Below, one piece after another: positions 1-8,476 of a stretch of 64,000 bases of DNA. Position numbers and translations under genes: made by a program. The notes under the pieces were generated by a model. It had not been told where the DNA came from. It saw nothing but the letters and a program-made list of their open reading frames with translations, and made no database searches. The DNA comes from Sphingomonas turrisvirgatae (GTDB lineage Bacteria; Pseudomonadota; Alphaproteobacteria; Sphingomonadales; Sphingomonadaceae), in the NCBI RefSeq assembly GCF_001721295.1, contig NZ_MDDS01000008.1, positions 24,518 through 88,517 on the forward strand, written 5' to 3'. Numbering within the stretch: the first letter of the stretch is position 1; each line of letters begins with the position of its first letter.

Positions 1-451
1 GCCCCGCGGACGCAGCGCCGCCGCCGACGATTGCACGGCACGAATAGGTGCCGAACGTCTCGACCCGAACCAGCTCGCCCTTCAGGATTTCGCGTGCCGC
101 CGGCACGGCGCCGTTGCGGATCCATCCAAGGAAAGCCCGTGCCAGCGGGCAGCGCATCGCCTTCAGGTTGGAAACCGGCACGCCGATATCGATCAGCTGA
201 ACCGCACCGATCACCTGACAGCCGCCGCCATAGTCGCGATCCGGCATCGGACTGAAGCGGACCTCTGCCCGCGACAGATCGGCGAAACATTGCTGCGTAT
301 CGCGGCTGGTGGGCAAGTTTAGCGTCACCGGGCCGCGCGGATCGGCGCGAACCGGCGCGCGTGGCGGCGGTTCACGCTCGCCGCCGCCGAACAGGCAACC
401 GCCGAGCAGCATGGGTACTAACAGTGCAATGGTCAGGCGAGCGCGAAGCAT
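1..451 (-). CDS. Extensin-like family lipoprotein (partial, C-terminus beyond window)
   Basis: Reading the reverse strand from the ATG at 451 gives an open frame to the window edge (150 residues visible). It opens with a lipoprotein signal: MLRARLTIALLVPMLLGGC, with the lipobox cysteine at residue 19. A Pro/Arg-rich linker follows, then a Cys-containing domain with GGGCQVIGAVQ and a W-I-R-N-G-A-V segment. This resembles the bacterial extensin-like C-terminal family, in which conserved cysteines and a D-Ala-D-Ala-peptidase-like fold are known. The product is probably anchored in the inner or outer membrane facing the periplasm. Family assignment is by recalled pattern and the C-terminus is missing. 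The next gene upstream on the same strand (Rnk-like) ends 57 bases before this start, so the two may be cotranscribed. Confidence 0.7.
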   Translation of the reverse strand, partial: MLRARLTIALLVPMLLGGCLFGGGEREPPPRAPVRADPRGPVTLNLPTSRDTQQCFADLSRAEVRFSPMPDRDYGGGCQVIGAVQLIDIGVPVSNLKAMRCPLARAFLGWIRNGAVPAAREILKGELVRVETFGTYSCRAIVGGGAASAG

Positions 452-508
452 CCGCTCGGCGTAACCGATGGCCGTCCCCGCCGCTACCGCTTGTACCGCG
501 CGCTGCGT

Positions 509-919
509 TCAAGCGAGGCAGGCGGCCGCCGGCGGCGACACGCTGACGATGCGCAGCGTGCGGGGATGGCCTTCCCGGTCGGGCCACAGGATCGAGTCGC
601 CCTGTGACAGGCCGATCAGCCCCGCGCCGACCGGCGTCAGGATCGACACCTTACCGGACTCGATATCGGCGTCGGCGGGCAGGACCAACTGGACCGAGCG
701 GCGTGCGCCGCTGCCCTCATCGATGAAGTCGACCTGAGCGTTCAGCGTCACGACGCCGGCGGGGATGTCGGCGGCGGCGTGGACCTGCGCGCGTTCGAGC
801 TCGGTCATCAGGCGCGAAGACAGTTCGGGCTGCGACGCATCGATGCGCAGCGCGAGGTCGGCGATCAGGTCATATTCGCTGTCGATGATATGCAATTGCG
901 GAAGTGAGGGGGTGGTCAT
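509..919 (-). CDS. Rnk/GreA-GreB C-terminal domain protein
   Basis: A 136-residue protein beginning MTTPSLPQLHIIDSEYDL. The N-terminal 50 residues are helical and the C-terminal part (about residues 55-130) has the FKBP-like fold pattern of GreA/GreB and Rnk: DFIDEGSGARRSVQLVLPAD followed by V-S-I-L-T-P-V-G-A-G-L-I-G-L and an ILWPDREG turn. The length fits Rnk (regulator of nucleoside diphosphate kinase), which contacts RNA polymerase near the secondary channel. The frame stays open upstream to 1078, but the ATG at 919 is preferred because the family starts there and an AAAGG lies about 10 bases upstream. The exact physiological role cannot be read from sequence. Confidence 0.8.
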   Translation of the reverse strand: MTTPSLPQLHIIDSEYDLIADLALRIDASQPELSSRLMTELERAQVHAAADIPAGVVTLNAQVDFIDEGSGARRSVQLVLPADADIESGKVSILTPVGAGLIGLSQGDSILWPDREGHPRTLRIVSVSPPAAACLA

Positions 920-1257
920 GGCATCGGCCTTTCGATGATGGGACGCGCCTCGGCCGGCCGCGCGACGCGGCCCGTGCCTGGGGCGAAAGAACGGAATTGG
1001 GTGAGCGGTCCCCGGGCCTGACGGGCGTTCGCCGGATGAAAGGCCCGGGCTAGGGCCGTGCTGCCGATTGACCGGCATGCGCGCGGAATCGCTGAAAGAT
1101 GGCCGCGCCGTTCATCCTTGCAAGATGGGGGGTGGGCGCGGCGCTGTCAAACCACGGCTCGGCAAAGATCGATTGACAGCGGTGGGCAAATCTCTAGGGC
1201 CGCCCACGGGCCACGCGGTCCCAACGCCGCGCGTGCTCTCTGCAAGGAGAGACTGAC
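920..1257. other. Intergenic region upstream of serC
   Basis: A 338-base divergent gap between the Rnk-like gene and serC. It holds a 9-bp perfect inverted repeat (CCCGGGCCT at 1011-1019, AGGCCCGGG at 1041-1049), a TTGACA hexamer at 1173-1178 that could be a -35 element for serC without a convincing -10, and the structured serC leader at 1197-1251. I see no further gene in it. Confidence 0.6.
1195..1257 (+). ncRNA. serC leader (cis-regulatory RNA upstream of serC)
   Basis: Two hairpins directly precede serC. The first pairs 1197-1203 (GGGCCGC) with 1215-1221 (GCGGTCC), seven pairs with one G-U. The second pairs CTCTC at 1236-1240 with GAGAG at 1247-1251 around a 6-base loop. The 3' arm of the second hairpin is the Shine-Dalgarno sequence AGGAGAG, 6 bases before the ATG at 1258. 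The known alphaproteobacterial serC leader motif is described as having its final stem overlap the serC ribosome binding site, which is what is seen here, upstream of serC-serA. The ligand or signal is unknown. Control of translation initiation is inferred. Confidence 0.75.
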
Positions 1258-2418
1258 ATGACTGAAGTGACTGCCGCCGACGCCGGAACTGCGTCCATTG
1301 CCAAGCCCGCGACCAAGCCGGCTCGCCCCTTTTTCTCCTCCGGTCCTTGCGCCAAGCCTCCGGGCTGGGACGCCGCCAAGCTCGCGACCGACGTTCTTGG
1401 ACGCTCGCACCGCTCGAAGCTGGGCAAGGCGCGCCTCGCCTATTGCATCGACTTGATGCGCGAGCTGCTGAAGCTGCCCGAGACGCACCGTATCGGCATC
1501 GTGCCCGGTTCGGACACCGGCGCGTTCGAGATGGCGATGTGGACGATGCTGGGCGCGCGCGGCGTCACGACGCTGGCATGGGAATCGTTCGGTGAAGGTT
1601 GGGTCACCGATGCGGTCAAGCAGCTGAAGCTCGATCCCACGGTCATTCGCGCCGATTACGGACAGCTGCCCGATCTTGGCCAGGTGAACTTCGCCGACGA
1701 CGTGCTGTTCACCTGGAACGGCACCACCAGCGGCGTGCGGGTGCCGAATGGCGACTGGATCCCGGCGGACCGCGAAGGGCTGACCTTCGCCGACGCGACC
1801 AGTGCCGTGTTCGCTTACGACCTGCCGTGGGACAAGATCGACGTCGCCACGTTCAGCTGGCAGAAGGTGCTGGGCGGCGAGGGCGGCCATGGCGTCCTGA
1901 TCCTCGGTCCGCGCGCGGTCGAGCGGCTGGAGACTTACACCCCGGCCTGGCCGCTGCCCAAGGTGTTCCGCCTGATGGCGAAGGGCAAGCTCGCCGAAGG
2001 CATCTTCAAGGGCGAGACGATCAATACGCCGAGCATGCTGGCCGTCGAGGACGCGATCTTCGCGCTGGAATGGGGCAAGTCGCTGGGCGGCGCCGACGCG
2101 CTGATCGCACGGTCCAATGCGAATGCGGCGGCATTGCAGAAGCTGGTGGCGGAGCGCGACTGGCTGGGCAATCTGGCGGCGGACGAAGCGATCCGTTCGA
2201 CCACCAGCGTGTGCCTGACGGTCGAGGGCGCGGACGAAGCGTTCATCAAGACCTTCGCCGGCCTGCTCGAAAAGGAAGACGCCGCCTATGACGTCGCGGG
2301 TTATCGCGATGCGCCGGCGGGGTTGCGCATCTGGTGCGGCGCGACGGTCGATACGGCAGATATCGAGGCGCTGGGGCCGTGGCTCGACTGGGCCTACGCG
2401 ACTGCGAAGGCCGCTTAA
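1258..2418 (+). CDS. serC: Phosphoserine aminotransferase
   Basis: A 386-residue PLP enzyme of the alphaproteobacterial SerC type. It converts 3-phosphohydroxypyruvate and glutamate to phosphoserine in cytosolic serine synthesis. The family signature near the N-terminus ([14 protein letters not shown], residues 22-35) is present, as are G-R-S-H-R-S-K phosphate-binding residues, the substrate segment [16 protein letters not shown], and the PLP-lysine region [15 protein letters not shown] (Lys near residue 203). The start follows AAGGAGAG, itself in a leader hairpin. serA lies 96 bases downstream on the same strand, so steps one and two of the pathway are probably one transcript, separated by a REP-like element. 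Confidence 0.95.
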   Translation: MTEVTAADAGTASIAKPATKPARPFFSSGPCAKPPGWDAAKLATDVLGRSHRSKLGKARLAYCIDLMRELLKLPETHRIGIVPGSDTGAFEMAMWTMLGARGVTTLAWESFGEGWVTDAVKQLKLDPTVIRADYGQLPDLGQVNFADDVLFTWNGTTSGVRVPNGDWIPADREGLTFADATSAVFAYDLPWDKIDVATFSWQKVLGGEGGHGVLILGPRAVERLETYTPAWPLPKVFRLMAKGKLAEGIFKGETINTPSMLAVEDAIFALEWGKSLGGADALIARSNANAAALQKLVAERDWLGNLAADEAIRSTTSVCLTVEGADEAFIKTFAGLLEKEDAAYDVAGYRDAPAGLRIWCGATVDTADIEALGPWLDWAYATAKAA

Positions 2419-2423
2419 TCAAT

Positions 2424-2510
2424 TACGTCGCCCCGGCGGAAGCCGGGGTCTCTCTCCACAATCCGTGCGCTTGCCGCACGAGGCCCGGCTTTCGCCGGGG
2501 TGACGAGGTG
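2424..2510. repeat. REP-like palindromic repeat between serC and serA
   Basis: Two imperfect hairpins in tandem: cccc-ggcggaagcc-gggg near 2430-2450 and cccggctttcgccgggg near 2484-2500, ending in tgacgagg. The sequence closely resembles the elements at 4101-4207, 15161-15240 and 63237-63265. It lies inside the presumed serC-serA transcript. Confidence 0.7.
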
Positions 2511-2514
2511 AAAA

Positions 2515-4092
2515 ATGCCCAAGGTACTTATTTCCGACAAGATGGACCCCAAGGCCGCGCAGATCTTTCGCGAGCGTGGCGTCGAGGTCGACGAGATCAC
2601 CGGCAAAACGCCGGAGGAGCTGAAGGCAATCATCGGCCAGTATGACGGCCTTGCCATCCGCAGCTCGACCAAGGCGACGAAGGAGATCATCGACGCCGCG
2701 ACCAACCTGAAGGTGATCGGCCGCGCTGGCATCGGCGTCGACAATGTCGATATTCCTTACGCGTCCTCGAAGGGCGTGGTGGTGATGAACACGCCGTTCG
2801 GCAACTCGATCACCACCGCCGAACACGCCATCGCCCTCATGTTCGCGCTTGCGCGCCAGCTGCCGGAGGCGAACGCGCAGACGCAGGCCGGCCAGTGGCC
2901 GAAGAACGGCTTCATGGGCGTCGAGGTCACGGGCAAGACGCTGGGTCTGATCGGCGCGGGCAATATCGGATCGATCGTCGCCGATCGTGCGCTGGGCCTC
3001 AAGATGAAGGTCGTCGCATTCGACCCGTTCCTGAGCCCCGAGCGCGCGGTGGAACTGGGCGTCGAGAAGGTCGAGCTGGACCAACTGCTCGCCCGCGCCG
3101 ATTTCATCACGCTGCACACGCCGCTGACGGATCAGACGCGCAACATCCTGAGCCGCGAGAACCTGCTCAAGACCAAGAAGGGCGTGCGCATCGTCAACTG
3201 CGCGCGCGGCGGGCTGATCGACGAGGCGGCGCTGAAGGAACTGCTCGATTCGGGGCATGTCGCCGGCGCGGCGCTCGACGTGTTCGTGACCGAGCCAGCC
3301 AAGGAACATGCGCTGTTCGGCACGCCCAACTTCGTCGCCACGCCGCATCTTGGCGCGTCGACCAGCGAAGCGCAGGTCAATGTCGCAATCCAGGTGGCCG
3401 AACAGATGGCCGATTACCTGGTCAATGGCGGGGTCACCAATGCGCTGAACGTGCCGAGCCTGACCGCCGAGGAAGCGCCGCGCGTCAAGCCGTATATGGC
3501 GCTGGCGGAAAAGCTGGGCAGCCTGGTCGGGCAGCTGACCACCGGCACGATCCCGCGCGTCTCGATCCACAGCGAGGGCGCGGCGACCGAGGTCAACCAG
3601 AAGCCGATCGTCAGCGCGGTGCTGTCCGGCTTCCTGCGCACGCAGACCGACACGGTGAACATGGTCAACGCACCGTTCCTGGCCAAAGAGCGCGGGATCG
3701 AGGTGCGTGAGGTCAAGACCGAGAAGGAAGGCGATTACCACACGCTGATCCGCGTGTCGGTGAAGACCGATGCCGGTGAGCGGTCGGTCGCCGGCACGCT
3801 GTTCAACAACCGCGAGCCGCGTCTGGTCGAACTGTTCGGGATCAAGGTCGAGGCCGATCTGGCCGGTCATATGCTCTATGTGGTGAACGAGGACGCGCCC
3901 GGCTTCATCGGCCGCATCGGCACCGCACTGGGCGACGCTGGGGTGAACATCGGCACCTTCCATCTTGGCCGCCGCGACGCCGGTGGCGAGGCGGTGCTGC
4001 TGCTGAGCGTGGACGAAGCCGTCACGCCCGAACTGATCGCCAAGGTGCGCGCGCTGCCCGGCGTCAAGACGGCGATGGCACTGCGTTTCTAA
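2515..4092 (+). CDS. serA: D-3-phosphoglycerate dehydrogenase
   Basis: A 525-residue long-form SerA, which oxidises 3-phosphoglycerate with NAD as the first step of serine synthesis. The catalytic and NAD domains are clear: GAGNIGSIVADRAL (NAD loop, about residues 149-162), NCARGGLIDEAAL with the catalytic Arg, and ATPHLGASTSEAQ with the catalytic His near residue 281. The C-terminal third holds the intervening allosteric-substrate-binding-type domain and an ACT domain (GFIGRIGTALGDAGVNIG), the usual site of serine feedback. The start ATG follows GACGAGGTGAAAA, giving a usable ribosome site contributed by the end of the REP element. It lies downstream of serC and upstream of hisZ. Confidence 0.96.
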   Translation: MPKVLISDKMDPKAAQIFRERGVEVDEITGKTPEELKAIIGQYDGLAIRSSTKATKEIIDAATNLKVIGRAGIGVDNVDIPYASSKGVVVMNTPFGNSITTAEHAIALMFALARQLPEANAQTQAGQWPKNGFMGVEVTGKTLGLIGAGNIGSIVADRALGLKMKVVAFDPFLSPERAVELGVEKVELDQLLARADFITLHTPLTDQTRNILSRENLLKTKKGVRIVNCARGGLIDEAALKELLDSGHVAGAALDVFVTEPAKEHALFGTPNFVATPHLGASTSEAQVNVAIQVAEQMADYLVNGGVTNALNVPSLTAEEAPRVKPYMALAEKLGSLVGQLTTGTIPRVSIHSEGAATEVNQKPIVSAVLSGFLRTQTDTVNMVNAPFLAKERGIEVREVKTEKEGDYHTLIRVSVKTDAGERSVAGTLFNNREPRLVELFGIKVEADLAGHMLYVVNEDAPGFIGRIGTALGDAGVNIGTFHLGRRDAGGEAVLLLSVDEAVTPELIAKVRALPGVKTAMALRF

Positions 4093-4100
4093 GCCTCGAC

Positions 4101-4207
4101 CGTCACCCCGGGCTTGTTCCGGGGTCCACAGTGCGGCAAGCGCTGCGCGTGAGCCTTGAGCGGTGACGTTCGTGGCCAGTGGACCCCGGCACGAAGCCGG
4201 GGTGACG
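4101..4207. repeat. REP-like nested inverted repeat between serA and hisZ
   Basis: The outer arms CGTCACCCCG (4101-4110) and CGGGGTGACG (4198-4207) are perfect complements, and inner GGGGTCCAC/GTGGACCCC arms also pair, so the whole 107-base gap can fold on itself. The same family is seen at 2424, 15161 and 63237. Confidence 0.75.
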
Positions 4208-4218
4208 AGGTTTTGAAC

Positions 4219-5310
4219 ATGAACGGACTGCTTCCCGAAGGCTTTCACGACCGCTTGCCGCCGCATGCCGATGCGGCTGCGGCGCTGGCGCGGCGCGTGC
4301 TCGATGTTGCGCGCCTCTATGGCTATGAGCAGGTCGATCCGCCGCTGGCCGAGTTCGAGGAGTCGCTGGGCGCGCGCCTGAAAGCGGGAAGCGCGAAGGA
4401 TGCGGTTCGCTTTACCGATCCGGTTTCGCGCCGCACGCTAGCGATCCGGCCCGACATCACCGCGCAAGTGGGGCGGATCGCCGCGACGCGCATGGCTCAC
4501 CACCCGCGCCCGGTGCGCCTCTCCTATGCCGGCCAGGTGCTGAAGCTGCGCGCGTCGCAGCTGCGGCCCGAGCGCGCGATGCAGCAGGTCGGCTGCGAAC
4601 TGATCGGACGCGACAGCGTGGCGGCGGTACGCGAGATCGTGACCGTCGCGGTAGAAGCGTTGGAAGCGGCGGGTGTGCCGAGCCTGGCGCTCGACTTCAC
4701 GTTGCCCGACCTGGTTGAGCAGCTGGCGCCGGACATGGCGGCGACGCAGCTGGCGGCGTTGCGCGAGCGACTCGACGCCAAGGACGCGGCCGGGGTGGCG
4801 GCGATCGATCCGGCTTTCCTGCCGCTGATCGAAGCGGCCGGTCCGTTCGAAGCTGCGATCGCACGGCTGCGCGCGCACGACAGCGCCGGCGTGCTGGCGT
4901 CGCGCCTGGATGGCCTGGAAGAGGTGGCGCAGGCCGTGGCGGGCCGCGTGTCGCTGACGCTCGATCCGACCGAGCGGCATGGCTTCGAATATCAAAGCTG
5001 GATCGGCTTTTCGCTATTCGCGCGCGGCGTGCGCGGGGAGATCGGACGGGGCGGGAGCTATTCGGTGATCGGCGCGGCAGGCGATGAGCCGGCGGTCGGC
5101 TTCTCGCTGTTCGCCGATCCGATCCTCGACGCGCAGCTGGCCCCGGCCGAGCGCCGGCGCCTGTTCGTCCCCTATGGTACCGACGCAGACGCTGCCGCGC
5201 TGCTGCGCGCCGCCGGCTGGGTTGCCGTTGCGGCGCTGGATCCGGAAGACAGCGCAGCGGCGCAGCTGTGCACGCACGAACTGCGCGATGGGATGCCGGT
5301 CGAGCTTTAA
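4219..5310 (+). CDS. hisZ: ATP phosphoribosyltransferase regulatory subunit
   Basis: A 363-residue class II aminoacyl-tRNA-synthetase-like protein that lacks synthetase function and serves as regulatory partner of short-form HisG in histidine synthesis. Recognisable are MNGLLPEGFHDRLPPHADAA, motif-2-like AIRPDITAQVGRIAATRM, the QVGCELIGRDSVAA segment and GEIGRGGSYSVIGAAGDEPAVG, equivalent to motif 3. The frame is open from 4156, but the ATG at 4219 matches the family start and lies just past the REP element. The length is in the normal range. The serC-serA-hisZ order on one strand suggests cotranscription. hisG is not in the window. Confidence 0.88.
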   Translation: MNGLLPEGFHDRLPPHADAAAALARRVLDVARLYGYEQVDPPLAEFEESLGARLKAGSAKDAVRFTDPVSRRTLAIRPDITAQVGRIAATRMAHHPRPVRLSYAGQVLKLRASQLRPERAMQQVGCELIGRDSVAAVREIVTVAVEALEAAGVPSLALDFTLPDLVEQLAPDMAATQLAALRERLDAKDAAGVAAIDPAFLPLIEAAGPFEAAIARLRAHDSAGVLASRLDGLEEVAQAVAGRVSLTLDPTERHGFEYQSWIGFSLFARGVRGEIGRGGSYSVIGAAGDEPAVGFSLFADPILDAQLAPAERRRLFVPYGTDADAAALLRAAGWVAVAALDPEDSAAAQLCTHELRDGMPVEL

Positions 5311-5313
5311 GCG

Positions 5314-5973
5314 CTAGTCCGCGGCGAGACCGCGTGCCAGCATCGCTGCGACCGTGTCGGCGACGGCCTGCGGCGTGCGGTCCGCTTCCCATACGCCGTA
5401 GCGCAGGCCCAGAAACACGTTCATCCCCATGATCGCCCAGGCATGGACCTCGTCCACATCGGCGCGGATTTCGCCGCGTCCCGCCGCCGCTTTCAGTCGT
5501 GCGGCGATGCGATCGGCCGTAGTGGTGTAATGGGTGCGGAAGCTGTCGGGATCGACGAACTCGGCCTCGTCGATGATGCGATAGATTTCCTTGTGGTCGC
5601 GGACGAACTCGATGAACGTCTGAAGGCCGGCGCGCTCCGCGGCGATCTGTTCGGGCGCGGCGCGGATCGATGGGGCAACATGTTCGCGCACCTGATCGGA
5701 CATGTCGCGCACCAGGGCACGGAACACCGCGTCCTTTGAATCGAAATAGGTGTAGAAGCTGCCGAGCGCGACACCGGCGCGGCGCGTGATCCCGCTGATC
5801 GAACCGTCGTGAAAGCCTTTTTCCCCGAATTCGGCGGCAGCCGCGTCGAGGATCGCACGCAATGTACGCTGCCCGCGTGCGGTACGCGGTTGCTTGCCTT
5901 CGCTCGCGATCGCAGACCCCCTGTCGTTCGAGGCGACTGTGGCGGTGATGCCACGTTTTTCGGCCACTGACAT
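5314..5973 (-). CDS. TetR/AcrR family transcriptional regulator
   Basis: A 219-residue repressor-type protein. A 30-residue basic N-terminal tail precedes the HTH (RTLRAILDAAAAEFGEKGFH, then ISGITRRAGVALGSFYTYF, about residues 39-85). The ligand domain has a DRIAARL segment and a C-terminal MGMNVFLGLRYGVW helix. It is divergent from the TonB receptor at 6081, and the shared 107-base gap holds a 7-bp-arm palindrome inside the receptor promoter, so it probably represses that operon and perhaps itself. GGGGGAGG abuts the ATG at 5973 with no spacing, so initiation at the third codon (GTG) is also possible. The inducing ligand is unknown. Confidence 0.88.
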   Translation of the reverse strand: MSVAEKRGITATVASNDRGSAIASEGKQPRTARGQRTLRAILDAAAAEFGEKGFHDGSISGITRRAGVALGSFYTYFDSKDAVFRALVRDMSDQVREHVAPSIRAAPEQIAAERAGLQTFIEFVRDHKEIYRIIDEAEFVDPDSFRTHYTTTADRIAARLKAAAGRGEIRADVDEVHAWAIMGMNVFLGLRYGVWEADRTPQAVADTVAAMLARGLAAD

Positions 5974-5992
5974 CCTCCCCCGTGATCGTAAG

Positions 5993-6021
5993 TTGAAACC
6001 CGGTTCAGGTTTCAGTATAGC
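5993..6021 (+). promoter_or_regulatory. Promoter of the TonB receptor operon with embedded TetR-type operator
   Basis: TTGAAA (5993-5998) and TATAGC (6016-6021) are separated by 17 bases, a good sigma-70-type match. The palindrome TGAAACC (5994-6000), 7-base spacer, GGTTTCA (6008-6014) has perfect arms and lies between the -35 and -10 hexamers, where a bound TetR dimer would block polymerase. Binding is inferred from position and symmetry. Confidence 0.72.
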
Positions 6022-6080
6022 GCCGCTCAACGTCTTACAAGCCGGCGCGCGAAGGCCGGTATTTTGGGGAGGAAGCATCG

Positions 6081-8396
6081 ATGCTGCGCCTGATTCCGTC
6101 TGTCCGTCCGTTGCTGTATGCCGGTGTCGCGCTGGGGTCGCTGGCCGCCGCGCCTGCGTTCGCGCAGGCTGTTCAGGTCGACGACGATACGGTCATCGGC
6201 GATAGCGAAACGGGTGACATCGTCGTGACTGCCCGGCGTCGCGAAGAGCGGTTGCTCGACGTGCCGGTCGCGGTCACCGCTATTTCCGCCAACACGCTCG
6301 AAAAGCTGCAGGCGACGGATCTGAGCGGTATCCAGGGCACCGTGCCGAACGTCAACCTGGTGCAGGGCCGCGGGTCGACCAGCAACGCCAACATCTTCAT
6401 CCGCGGTATCGGCCAGCCCGACGCGCTCCAGACCTTCGATCCGGCGGTCGGCATCTATGTCGACGGCGTGTACATGAGCCGTATCCAGGGCGCGCTGTTC
6501 GGCCTGTTCGACGTCGAGCGCGTCGAGGTGCTGCGCGGGCCGCAGGGTACGCTGTATGGCAAGAACACGGTGGGCGGCGCGGTCAACGTCGTGACGCGCA
6601 AGCCGGACACGGTTCAGTTCCGCGCGGCGGGGTCGGCGACCTATGGCAGCTATGATCAGATCCTGCTGAACGGCTATGTCTCGGCGCCGCTGGTGACCGA
6701 CAAGCTCGCGCTGTCGCTGGCGGGCGTCTACGACAAGCGTGACGGCGTGGTGATCGATCCGCTGACGGGCCGCGACTATAACGATCGCAACAGCTGGGCC
6801 GCGCGCGGCATCCTGCGCGCGACGCCGAGCGAGAATGTCGAACTCATCTTGTCGGGCGATTACTACAAGCAGCGCAATGCCGCCGCATTGGGGCAGGCGA
6901 CTGCGCCGCTGACCGGCCTGCTCGGCTTCCCGGTGCTCAAGCCTGCTTATCCCTATGGCCGGACGTGGAACTACCGCGCCTCGACCAGCCTGGCGCCTGG
7001 ACAGGGCCAGCGTGTCGATCACTGGGGCGTGTCTTTCACCGGCAACATCGAACTCAGCGACGCGCTGACCTTCACCTCGATCACCGGTTATCGCAAGCTG
7101 AGCCCGGACTATTATCTCGACTTCGATGCGACCGAGCTTGAGGTATCGGACGCGTTCGTCGGTGTGCGGCAGGAGCAGTTCAGCCAGGAACTTCAGCTGA
7201 AGTACGACAGCGGACCGCTGTCGGGCGTGTTCGGTCTCTATTACCTGAACGAGGACGTCACCTCGCATCAGGAAGCGTATAGCGACAACCTCGTCTATCT
7301 GGCTCCGGCCGGTCCGCCGCTTACCTTCACGCGGTTCATCGACGACGAGCAGAACACCAAGAGCTATGCCGCGTTCGGACAGGTGACTTATGATTTCACC
7401 GACCAGTTTTCGGCGACGGCAGGCCTGCGCTATTCCAAGGAGCGCAAGCGCTACCACCGCGTGACCAGCACGGTCACGGGCGGCGTGACGGGTGGCTTTT
7501 ACGAGTATCCCAACAGCCTGCCGGCACCGTTCAACGGCATCGATCATGTCGATTTCGACGCCTGGACCCCGACGCTAAGCCTGTCGTTCAAGCCGACGCG
7601 AGACACGCTGCTCTATGCTTCGGCCTCGCGCGGGTTCAAGTCGGGTGGGTTCAACGGCCGCGTCAACGGCGTGGGCGACGTCACGCAAGTGATCGGCGGG
7701 GTGCCGACGATCGTGCCGTTCTTCGAGCCGGAGACGGTATGGACCTATGAAGGCGGCGCGAAGGGCAGCTTCCTCGACGGTCGCGTGACCATGGCCGCGA
7801 CCGGCTTCTACTCGACCTACCAGGACTTTCAGGCGCGCGTCGGCGGCGGCAGCGCTGGCGCATTCCCGGTGGTCAATGCCGGCGAGCTGCGCATCTGGGG
7901 TATCGAGTTCGAAGCGGCGGTGCGCCCGGTGCGCGAATGGAGCATCCGCACCAGCTTCGGCTATCTGAATGCCGATTATGAGGAGTTCAACGACGGTCGT
8001 CGCGCGCCGGCCTATTCGTGCAACCCGACCGGCAGCGCGATCGTGTGCGAGCCGCCCTTTGCACCGCCGATCAGCTTCTCGCTGGCGAGCGACTATGCGA
8101 TCCCGCTCGGCAATGCCGGGTCGCTGACGCTGGGCGGGGACGCGCGCTTCGTCGACAAGCACTATCTGTCGATCGACAACCGCCCCGGCCTGATCGAGGA
8201 CGGCTATTGGCTGGTCAACGCGTTCGTTCAGTTCGACGCGGCGGGGGGCAAATATTATCTTCGCGGTGGGGTCAAGAACCTGACCAAGTCGATCTACAAG
8301 ACCGACGGGCAGGAATTTTCGTCGATCGGCAACATCCAGACCGCCTATTATGGCGATCCGCGGACGTGGAGCGTGACGGCGGGATTCCGTTTCTGA
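6081..8396 (+). CDS. TonB-dependent receptor
   Basis: A 771-residue outer-membrane receptor. A signal peptide is visible (residues 1-29, cleavage after AFA). A TonB-box-like DIVVTARRREERLLDVPVAV follows at about 46-65, then the plug domain (VPNVNLVQGRG, IRGIGQPDALQTFDP, VEVLRGPQGTLYGKNTVGGAVNVVTR split across residues 85-170). The barrel strands end with a terminal Phe (VTAGFRF), typical of outer-membrane proteins. Sphingomonads use such receptors for many organic substrates, not just siderophores. The MFS carrier downstream and the TetR upstream suggest uptake of one inducible compound, not identifiable from sequence. GGGGAGG lies 7 bases before the ATG. Confidence 0.93.
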   Translation: MLRLIPSVRPLLYAGVALGSLAAAPAFAQAVQVDDDTVIGDSETGDIVVTARRREERLLDVPVAVTAISANTLEKLQATDLSGIQGTVPNVNLVQGRGSTSNANIFIRGIGQPDALQTFDPAVGIYVDGVYMSRIQGALFGLFDVERVEVLRGPQGTLYGKNTVGGAVNVVTRKPDTVQFRAAGSATYGSYDQILLNGYVSAPLVTDKLALSLAGVYDKRDGVVIDPLTGRDYNDRNSWAARGILRATPSENVELILSGDYYKQRNAAALGQATAPLTGLLGFPVLKPAYPYGRTWNYRASTSLAPGQGQRVDHWGVSFTGNIELSDALTFTSITGYRKLSPDYYLDFDATELEVSDAFVGVRQEQFSQELQLKYDSGPLSGVFGLYYLNEDVTSHQEAYSDNLVYLAPAGPPLTFTRFIDDEQNTKSYAAFGQVTYDFTDQFSATAGLRYSKERKRYHRVTSTVTGGVTGGFYEYPNSLPAPFNGIDHVDFDAWTPTLSLSFKPTRDTLLYASASRGFKSGGFNGRVNGVGDVTQVIGGVPTIVPFFEPETVWTYEGGAKGSFLDGRVTMAATGFYSTYQDFQARVGGGSAGAFPVVNAGELRIWGIEFEAAVRPVREWSIRTSFGYLNADYEEFNDGRRAPAYSCNPTGSAIVCEPPFAPPISFSLASDYAIPLGNAGSLTLGGDARFVDKHYLSIDNRPGLIEDGYWLVNAFVQFDAAGGKYYLRGGVKNLTKSIYKTDGQEFSSIGNIQTAYYGDPRTWSVTAGFRF

Positions 8397-8427
8397 TCGC
8401 GTTCGAATATCGAGTATGACAGACTGA

Positions 8428-8465
8428 TTGGCCGGATGCTCCCGTGAGTGTCCGGCCAAATTTTT
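8428..8465 (+). terminator. Rho-independent terminator/attenuator between receptor and MFS gene
   Basis: A perfect 9-bp stem (TTGGCCGGA 8428-8436, TCCGGCCAA 8451-8459) with a 14-base loop is followed by ATTTTT. It lies only 11 bases before the MFS start codon, so it may lower expression of the carrier relative to the receptor. Confidence 0.82.
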
Positions 8466-8476
8466 GGGAGGGCTGG

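Noticed and set aside
2424..4207. CRISPR-like arrays from the repeated palindromes
   Set aside because: The repeats are imperfect, not regularly spaced, have no unique spacers and no cas genes lie nearby; they fit REP elements.
2419..4266. A 615-codon open frame on the minus strand opposite serA
   Set aside because: serA is unmistakable on the other strand. The antisense translation is Arg/Asp/His-rich with no domain and arises from GC-rich third-position bias.
6027..8459. Long minus-strand frames under the TonB receptor gene
   Set aside because: Antisense shadows of a clear receptor gene with an intact signal peptide and C-terminal Phe.
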